The position numbers were made by a program, and so were the translations under genes. Source: CAZBGQ01 sp964491515 (lineage in GTDB: Bacteria > Patescibacteriota > Gracilibacteria > UBA1369 > UBA12473). Taken from it: DNA of 64,000 nucleotides. How positions within the stretch are numbered: position 1 is the stretch's first letter; the number at the start of each line of letters is the position of its first letter. Below are positions 34,103 through 42,894 of the stretch, one piece after another. Location: contig CAZBGQ010000007.1 in assembly GCA_964491515.1 (NCBI GenBank), forward strand, positions 10,025-74,024, given 5' to 3'. The notes beneath the pieces are model-generated. The model had not been told where the DNA came from and ran no database searches. It saw nothing but the letters and a program-made list of their open reading frames with translations.

Positions 34103-36262
34103 TTAGTTGATATATTCTTTGAATGTTTCTCTGAAAAATGCTTCGAGCTCATCCTCGTCCGTAATGCTATTGATTCTTCCCACTAAAGAAGTGAGCATTC
34201 CTGTCCGTATCCTATCTAATTCCTCAGATTGGTCATTACTTTGCTTTAATGCGGTGTACATTTTCCTTACCTGTGCAGAGTCCAGATTAAACACATTCTC
34301 TCCAAAAGAAATCAGTTCATCTTTATCCATTTGAGCCACTTGCTGACGTAAGAAGCCAATAATCTTAGACTTAATTGCACCTATTGATTCAGGCGCTGAG
34401 CCAGGGCGTCGTGGCCTAGAGCGTTGAGATTTCCACCCTGTATCGAAGGCACTTCTTGTCCGTTCTCTAGTTCTCTTCCTCTTTTCGTAATACTTCCATC
34501 TTTCTTTAATAGCTGCTGGCGCGACCTTGGTAAGATGCTCCAAACTTATTTCTAAAATCACCTGATGAAGCCCTTCGTACATATTTTTAAATATAGGTTC
34601 CCCCCAAAATAACCTTACTAACCTAGTTATTGCAGGATTCAACGTGAGAATATCGAGATCTCCATCTATTTTGCTGCTATCCCCAGTTCTAAGCGCTTCC
34701 TCCACAATGTCTATTTTCCCTTTTAATAAACCGTCAATAAACGCCGCTTGACCTTGCCCGGCCTCAACTGCCGCTTCGATCATCCCCTCATGATTAAGGG
34801 CGGCATATTCTCTTTCTAACAGCGGGGATAACTTGTCTCCTCGAAATTCTCCTCGAGTTTCTTCAATAGGTTTTTGTTTTGTTGCTGCTCCCATTTTCCT
34901 TAGTGCCTCATCTCTCATTTCCTCCCACTCCCTCAGAATTCTTGCAGCATCAGGGCTACCCTCTTGAGCTCTTTCTTCAGCTCTCCTAACATCTTCCTCT
35001 GATCTTCTGCGACGTGCTTCTGCTTCTCTCTGCTGCTGTTCTCTTTCCTGTTTGCGAGCTACTTCTTCATCCCATACCGCTTTTGCAATTTTCTTTGACT
35101 CTAGCAAATGCGCTTGTGAGATAGACAATATATCTGCCTTTCCTTTTGCACTTTCAGAATTCCAAACACTTAGAATAAGTATGTACCAAGGCCCAAATCC
35201 AATCGTTCTAAAATTTGCAGCCACAATAGCTGTGGCATCTCCCGTAGTGAGAACCTGGCGAATGGCATCCCTCTTAGGGCTACTCACTCGATCCCAAAAA
35301 GCGTCAAAATCTTCTCCTTTTGAAAGCGCGTCCCGTGAAAGATCTTTCATCTCTGGTCGAGACGCACAGTCTAACTCTGACAAGAGGAGTTCCCTGGCAC
35401 GAACTGATATATTTGGATATTCCCCTTCTGGTTTAGCTTTGGGACCAGCTCTGGGTTCAGGATCTTCTTCTAGAAGAGCCTTCATCTTCCCTTTTAACTT
35501 TATGGCTGAATCAAGTGATTTTATCAGCATTCTAAGGTATTCCATGTTTTTCCGAATGGTTTCAATTCTCTGCCCAAGCCCTAGACCACGAAAAACGAGT
35601 GGATCCGCTAGCTCTGTAATTTGAATGAAATACTCCCTTCTAGTGGCATCTTCATCTCTGAATCCATTAAAATCGGGTCGTATCATTTCCGCGGGCCTAG
35701 CCAGCAAGACTTCGCATGCTGCCAATTTTTTTTCAGCAAAAGCCTGAATGCCCTGTGGCTCTGGAGCTTGTGCTACCATCCTAGTTACAAATTGATCAAT
35801 AATGTGGGTGGCTTGGGTTATTTCGCTTCCAGAAAGAACAGAGATGGCTTCAGTCCCTTTAGTTGCGCCAGCTACTCTTTCTTGAACAGCACTCTGAGCT
35901 CCACTTACATCTGGAGGTGAGGGCATGATTTTTATGGGCCGATCCATTGCAACTGCCTTGAAGTATGTTTCAAGCTCTGGTCCGAATTGAGCTAGGTTCA
36001 TTACGATGTCCCTTACTTCCAACGTTTCCCAGTACTGCCTAATCGTCTCAACAATCGCGTTTTTTTGAGCATCAAAATCAGTCATTGCAGCTATTGCAGG
36101 CATTACAGATTGAAGTACTTCAGGCCAATTCACCATACTGATGAAATCCTGAACCTGATCCGCAGATGTGAATGAATCTAAGTAAGCACTCAATGCAGGA
36201 ACCAACTTTTTAGATAGACGAACTTCTGGGTTCGTATTTGCTTTTTCTCCTCTAACTTCCAT
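34103..36262 (-). CDS. Large hypothetical helical protein, 719 aa
   Basis: I do not recognise this protein. It is soluble, highly charged and mostly helical. It includes a strongly coiled-coil/charged stretch around residues 400-450 (EEVARKQEREQQQREAEARR) and a basic segment near 610 (SQRSRPRRPGSAPES). No signal peptide, membrane helix or catalytic motif is evident. It is followed 10 nt later by the 18-residue-repeat protein gene, so the two probably work together. Its upstream region contains the TTGACA-like element at 36318-36323 shared with the gene at 45895. Confidence 0.7.
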   Translation of the reverse strand: MEVRGEKANTNPEVRLSKKLVPALSAYLDSFTSADQVQDFISMVNWPEVLQSVMPAIAAMTDFDAQKNAIVETIRQYWETLEVRDIVMNLAQFGPELETYFKAVAMDRPIKIMPSPPDVSGAQSAVQERVAGATKGTEAISVLSGSEITQATHIIDQFVTRMVAQAPEPQGIQAFAEKKLAACEVLLARPAEMIRPDFNGFRDEDATRREYFIQITELADPLVFRGLGLGQRIETIRKNMEYLRMLIKSLDSAIKLKGKMKALLEEDPEPRAGPKAKPEGEYPNISVRARELLLSELDCASRPEMKDLSRDALSKGEDFDAFWDRVSSPKRDAIRQVLTTGDATAIVAANFRTIGFGPWYILILSVWNSESAKGKADILSISQAHLLESKKIAKAVWDEEVARKQEREQQQREAEARRRRSEEDVRRAEERAQEGSPDAARILREWEEMRDEALRKMGAATKQKPIEETRGEFRGDKLSPLLEREYAALNHEGMIEAAVEAGQGQAAFIDGLLKGKIDIVEEALRTGDSSKIDGDLDILTLNPAITRLVRLFWGEPIFKNMYEGLHQVILEISLEHLTKVAPAAIKERWKYYEKRKRTRERTRSAFDTGWKSQRSRPRRPGSAPESIGAIKSKIIGFLRQQVAQMDKDELISFGENVFNLDSAQVRKMYTALKQSNDQSEELDRIRTGMLTSLVGRINSITDEDELEAFFRETFKEYIN

Positions 36263-36317
36263 ATGTGATGATGGTGAACTATGTACTTATCACGACATTG
36301 GACTATATTTTCTATTT

Positions 36318-36338
36318 TGTCAAGTACTTACCCCGAAG
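36318..36338 (-). promoter_or_regulatory. Conserved upstream element with -35 box, copy 1
   Basis: On the minus strand the -35-like TTGACA (36318-36323) is preceded by TTCGGGGTAAGTACTTGAC-type sequence. The same element, 17 of 20 bases identical, precedes the gene at 45895 (45938-45958). A clear -10 box is not visible here. Confidence 0.5.
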
Positions 36339-36364
36339 ACCACCCTCTTCCAGGTTCAGGTTCC

Positions 36365-36392
36365 TTGTTTCTTTTCGAGAAACCTGTATAGT
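36365..36392 (+). promoter_or_regulatory. Promoter of the hisS operon
   Basis: TTGTTT (36365-36370), a 16-bp spacer and TATAGT (36387-36392), giving a leader of about 29 nt that contains TAAC. Confidence 0.6.
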
Positions 36393-36427
36393 AAAAGTTG
36401 CGATTCACAATTTAACCTGTTAGAACT

Positions 36428-37777
36428 ATGGCCACCGATGCGGAGGAGCCCAAAAAACAGAAGCCACGCAAACTGCAAACTCCTCTAGGGGTTTTTGACG
36501 TCTTGCCTGACCAGCAGCTCTATTATACATTCATCAAAAAAGTGGTACGCCATCGATGTAGGCAGAGTGGATTCCGACGAATTACGACCCCGGTTTTCGA
36601 AGCAACTGACGTGTTCCAGCGTGGAATTGGAGATGAAACGGACATTGTTTCTAAAGAAATGTACACCTTCCAGGATAAAGGAGACCGTAGTTTAACGTTA
36701 CGACCTGAAGGCACGGCCGGCGTGGTGCGTGCGTATATTGAACATGGGATGAAAGAGCTTCCGCAACCTGTTGAGCTCTACTATATTGAGCCTTTTTTCC
36801 GTTATGATCGCCCTCAAAAGGGTCGCTATCGTCAATTTTGGCAGTTTGGTTTTGAAATAATTGGGGAGTCTGATCCTGCCTTGGATGCGCAAATTGTGCT
36901 GCTTTCAAATAAAATCTTGGAGGACTTGGGGATTTCTACGCTGTTTGCGATTCAGGTGAACACCATTGGTTGCCAAACCTGTCGTGGTAAGTACGTGACC
37001 GACCTTCAAAACTACTATGTTGGTAAAGAACGTTCTCTCTGTGAACCGTGCGTGGGACGCTTAGACAAAAAACCACTTCGGCTACTAGACTGTAAAGAAG
37101 AAGATTGCCAAATCTTGGCGCAACTGGCCCCGAAACTCAGTATGTTCCTCTGCAAAGAATGTAAGGAGTATGATGCCAAATTCCTCTCTTACCTTGATGA
37201 GCTGGATTTGAAATATGTAAAAAATGAACAACTGGTGCGTGGACTGGATTACTACACTCGTACCGTGTTTGAATTCTGGGATGCTTCGCGCGGTGCGCAG
37301 AATGCAATTGGTGGTGGTGGACGTTACGATGGACTCATGGAAATTATGGGAGGCCAGCCTACTCCCGCGGTGGGAGCAGCGTTTGGGATGGAACGCATTA
37401 TCTACCACATGAAACGGGAAAAAATCATGGTTCCCTCTAAAGATAATCTACACGTTTTTGTCGCGCAGCTCGGAGACGAAGCCAAGCAAAAATGCCTTAA
37501 ACTATTATGGGACCTTCGTGACAATGGCATCAAAAGTGTCGGAGCTCTCGGGAAAGGAAGCATGAAAGCCCAGCTTAAGTTGGCTGATAAATTTAACGTT
37601 CCCTACACTCTTATTCTTGGGATCACAGAAGTACGAGATGGAACCATCATTATCCGTAATATGGCTAAAGGGCAGCAACGACATATTCAGATGGATGATG
37701 TGGTGGATGAAGTCATCAAGCTTATTGGAGAAGAAAATCTCGACACCTACTCTCCCGGTGAACTCTTATACGACTAA
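36428..37777 (+). CDS. hisS: Histidyl-tRNA synthetase
   Basis: This class II synthetase charges tRNA-His. Motifs are clear: TPLGVFDVLPDQQLYYTF, RGIGDETDIVSKEMYTFQD (motif 1/2 region), LTLRPEGTAGVVRAYIEHGM, the histidine-binding QLVRGLDYYTRTVFEFW, and AFGMERIIYHM (motif 3). The anticodon-binding domain forms the last 90 residues. At 449 aa it is normal. Two CxxC pairs (CQTCRGKY and CEPC) occur in the insert, possibly binding zinc. It is the first gene of a six-gene co-directional run, with TAAC 11 nt before ATG. Confidence 0.95.
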   Translation: MATDAEEPKKQKPRKLQTPLGVFDVLPDQQLYYTFIKKVVRHRCRQSGFRRITTPVFEATDVFQRGIGDETDIVSKEMYTFQDKGDRSLTLRPEGTAGVVRAYIEHGMKELPQPVELYYIEPFFRYDRPQKGRYRQFWQFGFEIIGESDPALDAQIVLLSNKILEDLGISTLFAIQVNTIGCQTCRGKYVTDLQNYYVGKERSLCEPCVGRLDKKPLRLLDCKEEDCQILAQLAPKLSMFLCKECKEYDAKFLSYLDELDLKYVKNEQLVRGLDYYTRTVFEFWDASRGAQNAIGGGGRYDGLMEIMGGQPTPAVGAAFGMERIIYHMKREKIMVPSKDNLHVFVAQLGDEAKQKCLKLLWDLRDNGIKSVGALGKGSMKAQLKLADKFNVPYTLILGITEVRDGTIIIRNMAKGQQRHIQMDDVVDEVIKLIGEENLDTYSPGELLYD

Positions 37778-37788
37778 TTCTCACTCCT

Positions 37789-38262
37789 ATGGCCTCCGCC
37801 AACGAACAAAAGCGACGCGAAAAAATAGCGCGACGAAAAAAAGAACGGGCTGAAAAAGCTGCCAAGAATTCTCAGTCAAATTTTCGTAAGCGAGTGGCAA
37901 TGATTGGAGGAACCGCTATTCTTGCTGTTGGTTTGATCGTGGTATGGAATTCGGGGCTATTTGGAGGCGCGGCGGATAATCATCCTTATGGGGCGTTTGC
38001 TCAATGCTTAAATGACAATGATGTCACCATGTACGGAACCGATTGGTGTCCCACCTGCCAAGAACAGAAACGAATGTTTGAGGCTGCTTTCAAAAACATT
38101 GATTATGTTAACTGTGATTTCAATACGCAACTCTGTCGAAACCAAAAAATTGAGGGTTATCCAACTTGGAAAAAAGGCCGCACAGTCATTGGAGCTGGAG
38201 CTCAGACCTTCGCCACCCTCGGGGAAGCAGCTGGATGTGAGCTGCCGGAAGTGCTAAAATAA
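37789..38262 (+). CDS. Membrane-anchored thioredoxin-like protein
   Basis: An Arg/Lys/Glu-rich N-terminus (KRREKIARRKKERAEKAAKN) is followed by one membrane segment (about residues 38-55) and a thioredoxin-like domain facing outward. The active site WCPTC lies in MYGTDWCPTCQEQKRMFEAA. Further Cys pairs are in NCDFNTQLC, and a terminal Cys lies near the end. Such proteins usually act in extracytoplasmic disulfide chemistry and could receive electrons from CcdA (7423). It is 11 nt after hisS and 4 nt before lgt. Confidence 0.85.
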   Translation: MASANEQKRREKIARRKKERAEKAAKNSQSNFRKRVAMIGGTAILAVGLIVVWNSGLFGGAADNHPYGAFAQCLNDNDVTMYGTDWCPTCQEQKRMFEAAFKNIDYVNCDFNTQLCRNQKIEGYPTWKKGRTVIGAGAQTFATLGEAAGCELPEVLK

Positions 38263-38266
38263 ATTC

Positions 38267-39043
38267 ATGCCTCTCCCGTTCACCAAGATCACGGACATTC
38301 CTTTGGGACCCATCACCCTTCAAGCGTGGGGTTTAATGGTGGCACTTGGAATGTTAGTAGGACTATTTGTTGCGATTAAAGAAGCGGAACGTAAGAAGAT
38401 CAAGTCAGACTCTGTTCTTAATGTGTTTCTGTGGATTTTAATCACCTCCATTCTGGGCTCACGCCTAATGTATGTACTATTGTTTTGGAAAGATTTCCTC
38501 GCTCACCCTTTAGATGTGTTCAAAATTTGGGAAGGAGGATTGGTTTTTTATGGAGGAATTTTTGCAGCCATGGTTGCGATGTGGGTTTACACGCGCGCTA
38601 AGAAAATATCTTTTGTAGATATGACTGATTCATTCACCCCCGGATTTGCAATTGGAATTTTCTTTGGTCGCCTCGGATGTTACTCAATCGGAGATCATAT
38701 TGGTGCGCCGATGCAACATGACTGGTTTTGGGGTGCAGTTATGTCCGGTACTACCGTACTCCGACATGAACCTTCGCTTTATTTGGCCCTCAATGGACTG
38801 GTGATGTTTTTAGTACTGTGGAATTTACGAAAAAAGCTATCGCGTCGCGGTGAAATGACCATGGCGTTTTTCGTCTGGTACGGCGTATCACGATTTTTAC
38901 TGGATTTTACTCGAGCGAGTGATCTACCTTTGGGACTGTCGGATCCACGATTTTTTGGACTCACGATTTCGCAATACGTGAGCCTAGGTTTACTTGCTAT
39001 TGGTACTTACTTTTTTTTATTTAAATCAAAAAAACGCACATGA
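38267..39043 (+). CDS. lgt: Prolipoprotein diacylglyceryl transferase
   Basis: Lgt attaches diacylglycerol to the lipobox Cys of prolipoproteins. The chain has about seven membrane segments. The signature GRLGCYSIGDHIGAP corresponds to the family motif GRxGNFxNxExxGxP with Cys in place of Asn, as is common in distant bacterial members. LMYVLLFWKDFLAHP and TMAFFVWYGVSRFLLDFTR (conserved Arg) are other family segments. Its substrates here include the lipoproteins at 6880, 8516 and 40405. Its TGA stop overlaps the ATG of the next gene (ATGA). Confidence 0.92.
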   Translation: MPLPFTKITDIPLGPITLQAWGLMVALGMLVGLFVAIKEAERKKIKSDSVLNVFLWILITSILGSRLMYVLLFWKDFLAHPLDVFKIWEGGLVFYGGIFAAMVAMWVYTRAKKISFVDMTDSFTPGFAIGIFFGRLGCYSIGDHIGAPMQHDWFWGAVMSGTTVLRHEPSLYLALNGLVMFLVLWNLRKKLSRRGEMTMAFFVWYGVSRFLLDFTRASDLPLGLSDPRFFGLTISQYVSLGLLAIGTYFFLFKSKKRT

Positions 39044-40392
39044 GATTGCGAGACAATTTATCATTGTTGTTTATCGGACTTTTGTGGGCTCCTATGGTGA
39101 GTTCGGCTGCATTTACAGACGTAGAATCAGTCCATGAAAACTACACAGCCATTCAGTGGATGGAAGGGCGCGGCGTGATTAAAGGCTATGAAGACGGAAC
39201 ATTTCATCCGGAATGGCAGGTAAATCGGGCGGAAGCGCTTAAGATAATTTTATTGGCAAGCGATGTCGTGGTTGAAGAAAATGTGGCACCCGAAGCTGAA
39301 GCCTTATTTCCTGATGTAAAGCCGGATCAGTGGTTTTATTCCTATGTTGAGAAGGCTCTTGAGATGGGCATTGTGAGTGGATATCCAGACGGCACTTTTC
39401 GACCGGAACGAACTGTAAACTGGGCAGAAATGCTCAAGATGATTTATTTATCGAATGGAGTTGATCCCGAAGAGGTTACTCGTTCTCCTTACCCTGATGT
39501 GAATGCGGCTGATTGGTTTGCTTCATATGTGAGTGATGCCAAAGGCAAGAATCTTATTTCCATCAATGCAGACGGATATTTTCATCCGGAATGGGAGGTC
39601 ATGAGAGGAGACTTAACAGAGATCATGTATCGATTTTCCTATGTGGAGGAGTTTGAAAAAACAGCCTTTCCTCTCGCCCTCAATTGGGCGTTTTATCAGC
39701 ATCCAAATGCCAACGTGGGATTCCAAATTCCGTTTGGCTGGAAATTAATTACCGGCACTAATGGTGAATTGGTAGCGTGGTATCAAGATGATTTTTATAA
39801 TCAAAAAGGATGGGGTCGAACCACTCCGCATTCGGCGGTGGTTTCCATATTTTGGGACTCGAATGAAGAAGAACTGGGGACTCCAACCTATTTCGATCAG
39901 GTACGTGAAGGATTAGGAGCCTATGGAGATATTCAACAGACCAATACGGTGGCTGCCGACGATTATCAGGCGCTGCTGCTTGACTACGAAGGAGACTATG
40001 AATTCATGCGAGACATTGTGGTGGATTTTCCAGATGGATTTCTGATTGTTCAAGGCACCTATGGGAAGGGACGATTGGCTGAGCAGCTGGGAACCTTGGT
40101 ACGCGAAGTTCAGTCCAGCGTTCGCTATTCTGAGCCACTTCCTCCTGAAGAACCTGAGGCTATCCCCGAAGAAGCTGTAGCAGAAGCACGGACCAAAATT
40201 CAAAAAGATGGACAAGGCCAGACAACCCTAGAGTTATTTGAAGATCGTACTCTCATCGAGACGGACACGATTGGAGTGGGCACCGGACCGGTGGACTACT
40301 TTTACTCAGCATGGGCAGATGTAACCTTGAAATATGAGCGTTCATTTGATGTAATCTTGGATATTGAGACAGGTGAGACCACCGCTTTTTAA
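39040..40392 (+). CDS. SLH-domain surface protein, 450 aa
   Basis: A signal peptide (residues about 1-22, ending SSA) is followed immediately by three SLH domains (about 23-205): FHPEWQVNRAEALKIIL, FRPERTVNWAEMLKMIY and FHPEWEVMRGDLTEIMY. The second half is a beta-rich domain with NVGFQIPFGWKLITG and SVRYSEPLPPEEPEAIPEE, resembling PsbP-like or secreted lipid-binding folds, but I cannot assign it. It is translated with lgt (ATGA overlap) and precedes a small lipoprotein. SLH domains at the N-terminus are the reverse of the arrangement in the proteins at 2203 and 22025. Confidence 0.85.
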   Translation: MRLRDNLSLLFIGLLWAPMVSSAAFTDVESVHENYTAIQWMEGRGVIKGYEDGTFHPEWQVNRAEALKIILLASDVVVEENVAPEAEALFPDVKPDQWFYSYVEKALEMGIVSGYPDGTFRPERTVNWAEMLKMIYLSNGVDPEEVTRSPYPDVNAADWFASYVSDAKGKNLISINADGYFHPEWEVMRGDLTEIMYRFSYVEEFEKTAFPLALNWAFYQHPNANVGFQIPFGWKLITGTNGELVAWYQDDFYNQKGWGRTTPHSAVVSIFWDSNEEELGTPTYFDQVREGLGAYGDIQQTNTVAADDYQALLLDYEGDYEFMRDIVVDFPDGFLIVQGTYGKGRLAEQLGTLVREVQSSVRYSEPLPPEEPEAIPEEAVAEARTKIQKDGQGQTTLELFEDRTLIETDTIGVGTGPVDYFYSAWADVTLKYERSFDVILDIETGETTAF

Positions 40393-40404
40393 TTTTTTTT
40401 CATT

Positions 40405-40608
40405 ATGAAACCACTATTGGCTATTTTACTTGGAGGGATGATGGTGTTTATGTTAGGGTGTTCTTCTGCTGACTCAGGCTCAGAAAAAAGTGAGTACACT
40501 GAAAGGACGATAAAAACAGCAGAGGTCGAAGTTGCCCAACCTTATTCGAATGGGCCAACGGAACTTCCTGTGGTGTCACCACCAACTGAGCTTCCCCCAT
40601 CACTCTAA
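40405..40608 (+). CDS. Small lipoprotein, 67 aa
   Basis: A lipobox MLGC (Cys19) follows MKPLLAILLGGMMVF, so the mature part is a 49-residue lipid-anchored peptide. It is Ser/Thr/Glu-rich with a Pro-rich end (VVSPPTELPPSL). It lies between the SLH protein (12 nt) and malic enzyme (3 nt). I know no family; it may be a spacer-like surface lipoprotein. Confidence 0.7.
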   Translation: MKPLLAILLGGMMVFMLGCSSADSGSEKSEYTERTIKTAEVEVAQPYSNGPTELPVVSPPTELPPSL

Positions 40609-40611
40609 TTT

Positions 40612-41760
40612 ATGTCTGATAATTTCTTTAGCGACTCCCTTGGCCTGCATCAAACGCATGGAGGTAAACTTGGAATCGTGGCAAAAGTACCACTTGAAAC
40701 CAAAGAAGACTTAAGTTTGGCCTACACCCCCGGGGTAGCTGAACCTTGCCGACGTATCGCAAAAGACCCTGATGCCGCTTACGACCTAACCATGAAGGGA
40801 AATACGGTTGCTGTGGTCACAAATGGCTCCGCAGTTCTTGGGTTAGGAAATATTGGAGCCTTAGCCGGATTGCCGGTGATGGAAGGAAAATGTTTGCTGT
40901 TTAAGAAATTCGCCAATGTGGATGCAATCCCGATTTGTGTGGACACACAAGATGCGGATGAACTTGTCGAAACGGTGGTCAAAATTTCCTGTGGATTTGG
41001 TGGAATCAATCTAGAAGATATTGCGGCTCCCCTCTGTTTTGAAGTAGAACAAAAACTAAAAGAGCGGCTAGATATTCCCGTGTTTCATGACGATCAATAT
41101 GGCACGGCTATTGTGGCTTTGGCTGGATTACTCAATGCATTGAAAGTGGTAAATAAAGAACTTCCCAAGGTTCGCATTGTTATGAGTGGGGCGGGGGCGG
41201 CCGGAAGCGCCACCGCTGACTTATTGATGCGAGCTGGAGCTCAGAATGTGATTGTCTGTGACCGGAACGGGGCTCTCGTCCCCGGCCGCCCACGTATGGA
41301 CCTTTCTAAAATGGCACTAGCAGACCGAACCAATCCTCAAGCCTGTTCAGGCACACTGACTGAACTCATGGAAGGCGCCGATGTCTTCATTGGTGTCTCA
41401 GCTCCCGGAATTGTTACAAAAGCTATGGTTGAATCGATGTCAGACAATGCCATCGTTTTTGCGATGGCCAATCCTACCCCTGAAATTATGCCGAATGAGG
41501 CAAAGGAAGGGGGCGCGGCCGTGGTGGCCACGGGACGTAGTGATTTCCCAAATCAAATTAATAATGTGCTGGCATTTCCTGGCTTATTCCGCGGCGTCTT
41601 TGACGGCCGCGCCCATAGTATCACTCCAAAAATGCACCTTGCCGCGGCACACGCACTGGCCGAGCTTATTCCGCATCCAACGGCGGAGAATATCATTCCC
41701 TCTCCATTCGATGAAAAGGTGGCACTTGCGGTAGCAGATGCTGTCAAAGCGTGCTGCTAG
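40612..41760 (+). CDS. NAD(P)-dependent malic enzyme
   Basis: Malic enzyme decarboxylates malate to pyruvate, producing NAD(P)H. The chain has the malate-binding segment AYTPGVAEPCRRIAKD, the catalytic Lys/Asp region FKKFANVDAIPICVDT and FGGINLEDIAAP, the metal-site segment VFHDDQYGTAIVALAG, and the nucleotide fold VRIVMSGAGAAGSATADLLM. At 382 aa it is the small prokaryotic type without an extra phosphotransacetylase domain. It lies 3 nt after the small lipoprotein. Cofactor preference cannot be read reliably. Confidence 0.92.
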   Translation: MSDNFFSDSLGLHQTHGGKLGIVAKVPLETKEDLSLAYTPGVAEPCRRIAKDPDAAYDLTMKGNTVAVVTNGSAVLGLGNIGALAGLPVMEGKCLLFKKFANVDAIPICVDTQDADELVETVVKISCGFGGINLEDIAAPLCFEVEQKLKERLDIPVFHDDQYGTAIVALAGLLNALKVVNKELPKVRIVMSGAGAAGSATADLLMRAGAQNVIVCDRNGALVPGRPRMDLSKMALADRTNPQACSGTLTELMEGADVFIGVSAPGIVTKAMVESMSDNAIVFAMANPTPEIMPNEAKEGGAAVVATGRSDFPNQINNVLAFPGLFRGVFDGRAHSITPKMHLAAAHALAELIPHPTAENIIPSPFDEKVALAVADAVKACC

Positions 41761-42778
41761 CGGGTGGTCCATATAATGGTTCCGGCGCCTCTAGATTTTC
41801 CATGTGGCTGATTATTTGAGCGTACGAAAGCATTTCTCCAACCTTCACAACGCTTATTCCTTCGACTTTTTCTCCTTTCCATTCGAAAGTTTGCTTTAAT
41901 TCTTCTGAGCTTGCATCTAGATAGGCACGAATTCCCCCATATTCGATGTATCGAACTCCATACGACTTCTCTACCACAAGTTTGTTTGAATCATCTGCCC
42001 CTAATTGTTCGCATAGTGCCTTAGATAACTGCTGTTCAAAATCACTGTAACTGGTTGGTTCTATCATCCTCCATAATTTTTTAACGATCCTTGGCCCGGC
42101 ATTGTAGATCGCGTTCGATAGATCATCTTGCTCTTTTTCCTCTAATTCAGGTGCGATTTTCTCTGCATAGTGATAGCGGCATCTTCCCAAATACAAAATC
42201 CCCAATATAGCGTTCTGCGTCGGATCATTAACATCCTCAGCTGTGTAATTGAAATAGTCTTTGGCTTCATTTTTTGCCGAACCCATTATCTGAAAAAGTC
42301 CCTGTGCCCCTGATCCTGATTTTGCATCTGCTTTGAATCGACTTTCCTTGGCTACTAAGGCTAGCAATTTGTTTTCAGGAATAGGATTGGCAATCAATTT
42401 CTCTAGAGTCTTCAGCCCACTTTTTGGATAGTATCGTTGATTAACAAGTTCAGTCCGTTTTTCTTGAGTTCGCTCAGCTCGAATTTTGACATTAATAGCG
42501 GCTATTTCATCTTCTAGAGGCTTCTTAATATTTGTTTGGATGTATGCATAAGCGGCTCGAATGGCGTCTTGTGTTTCAAGGACATCCTGCAGTTCTACTT
42601 CTTTGATCTTATCAAAACTTTTAGATGGTTGTGGCCCGGCTTCTACTCGTTCAGACAATGCCAATAACTCCAATCTGTCTTGTGTCACTTCTTTAGATTC
42701 AGATTTAAGAGCTTCACTCTTAGGCCTAGGCCCTCCTCCTTCAAAGGCATTACGGTAGATGAGACGATGTGGTTTCAT
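41744..42778 (-). CDS. Soluble lytic transglycosylase-like protein (SLT domain)
   Basis: A lysozyme-like SLT domain cleaves peptidoglycan glycan strands. The catalytic Glu is Glu145 in LLALVAKESRFKADAKSGSG, followed by AQGLFQIMGSAKNEAK and NAIYNAGPRIVKKLW, the family order E-S, GLxQ, AYNAG. Residues 1-130 are a charged helical N-terminus with no signal peptide, and the C-terminal 100 residues are unassigned. Export by an unknown route or action on other glycans is possible. Its 3' end overlaps malic enzyme by 17 nt. Confidence 0.82.
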   Translation of the reverse strand: MKPHRLIYRNAFEGGGPRPKSEALKSESKEVTQDRLELLALSERVEAGPQPSKSFDKIKEVELQDVLETQDAIRAAYAYIQTNIKKPLEDEIAAINVKIRAERTQEKRTELVNQRYYPKSGLKTLEKLIANPIPENKLLALVAKESRFKADAKSGSGAQGLFQIMGSAKNEAKDYFNYTAEDVNDPTQNAILGILYLGRCRYHYAEKIAPELEEKEQDDLSNAIYNAGPRIVKKLWRMIEPTSYSDFEQQLSKALCEQLGADDSNKLVVEKSYGVRYIEYGGIRAYLDASSEELKQTFEWKGEKVEGISVVKVGEMLSYAQIISHMENLEAPEPLYGPPASSTL

Positions 42779-42834
42779 TTAGGTAGAATTTAATCAATAT
42801 ATTATAACATATTTCCACCCCACAGACAATCTCC

Positions 42835-42863
42835 TTGCTCGGTTTTGGCCTGCTCGTTATAAT
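42835..42863 (+). promoter_or_regulatory. Promoter of yebC
   Basis: TTGCTC (42835-42840), a 17-bp spacer and TATAAT (42858-42863), giving a leader of about 25 nt. Confidence 0.65.
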
Positions 42864-42894
42864 GGTCACGTTTTAGTCGCTAACGTACTTCCTT

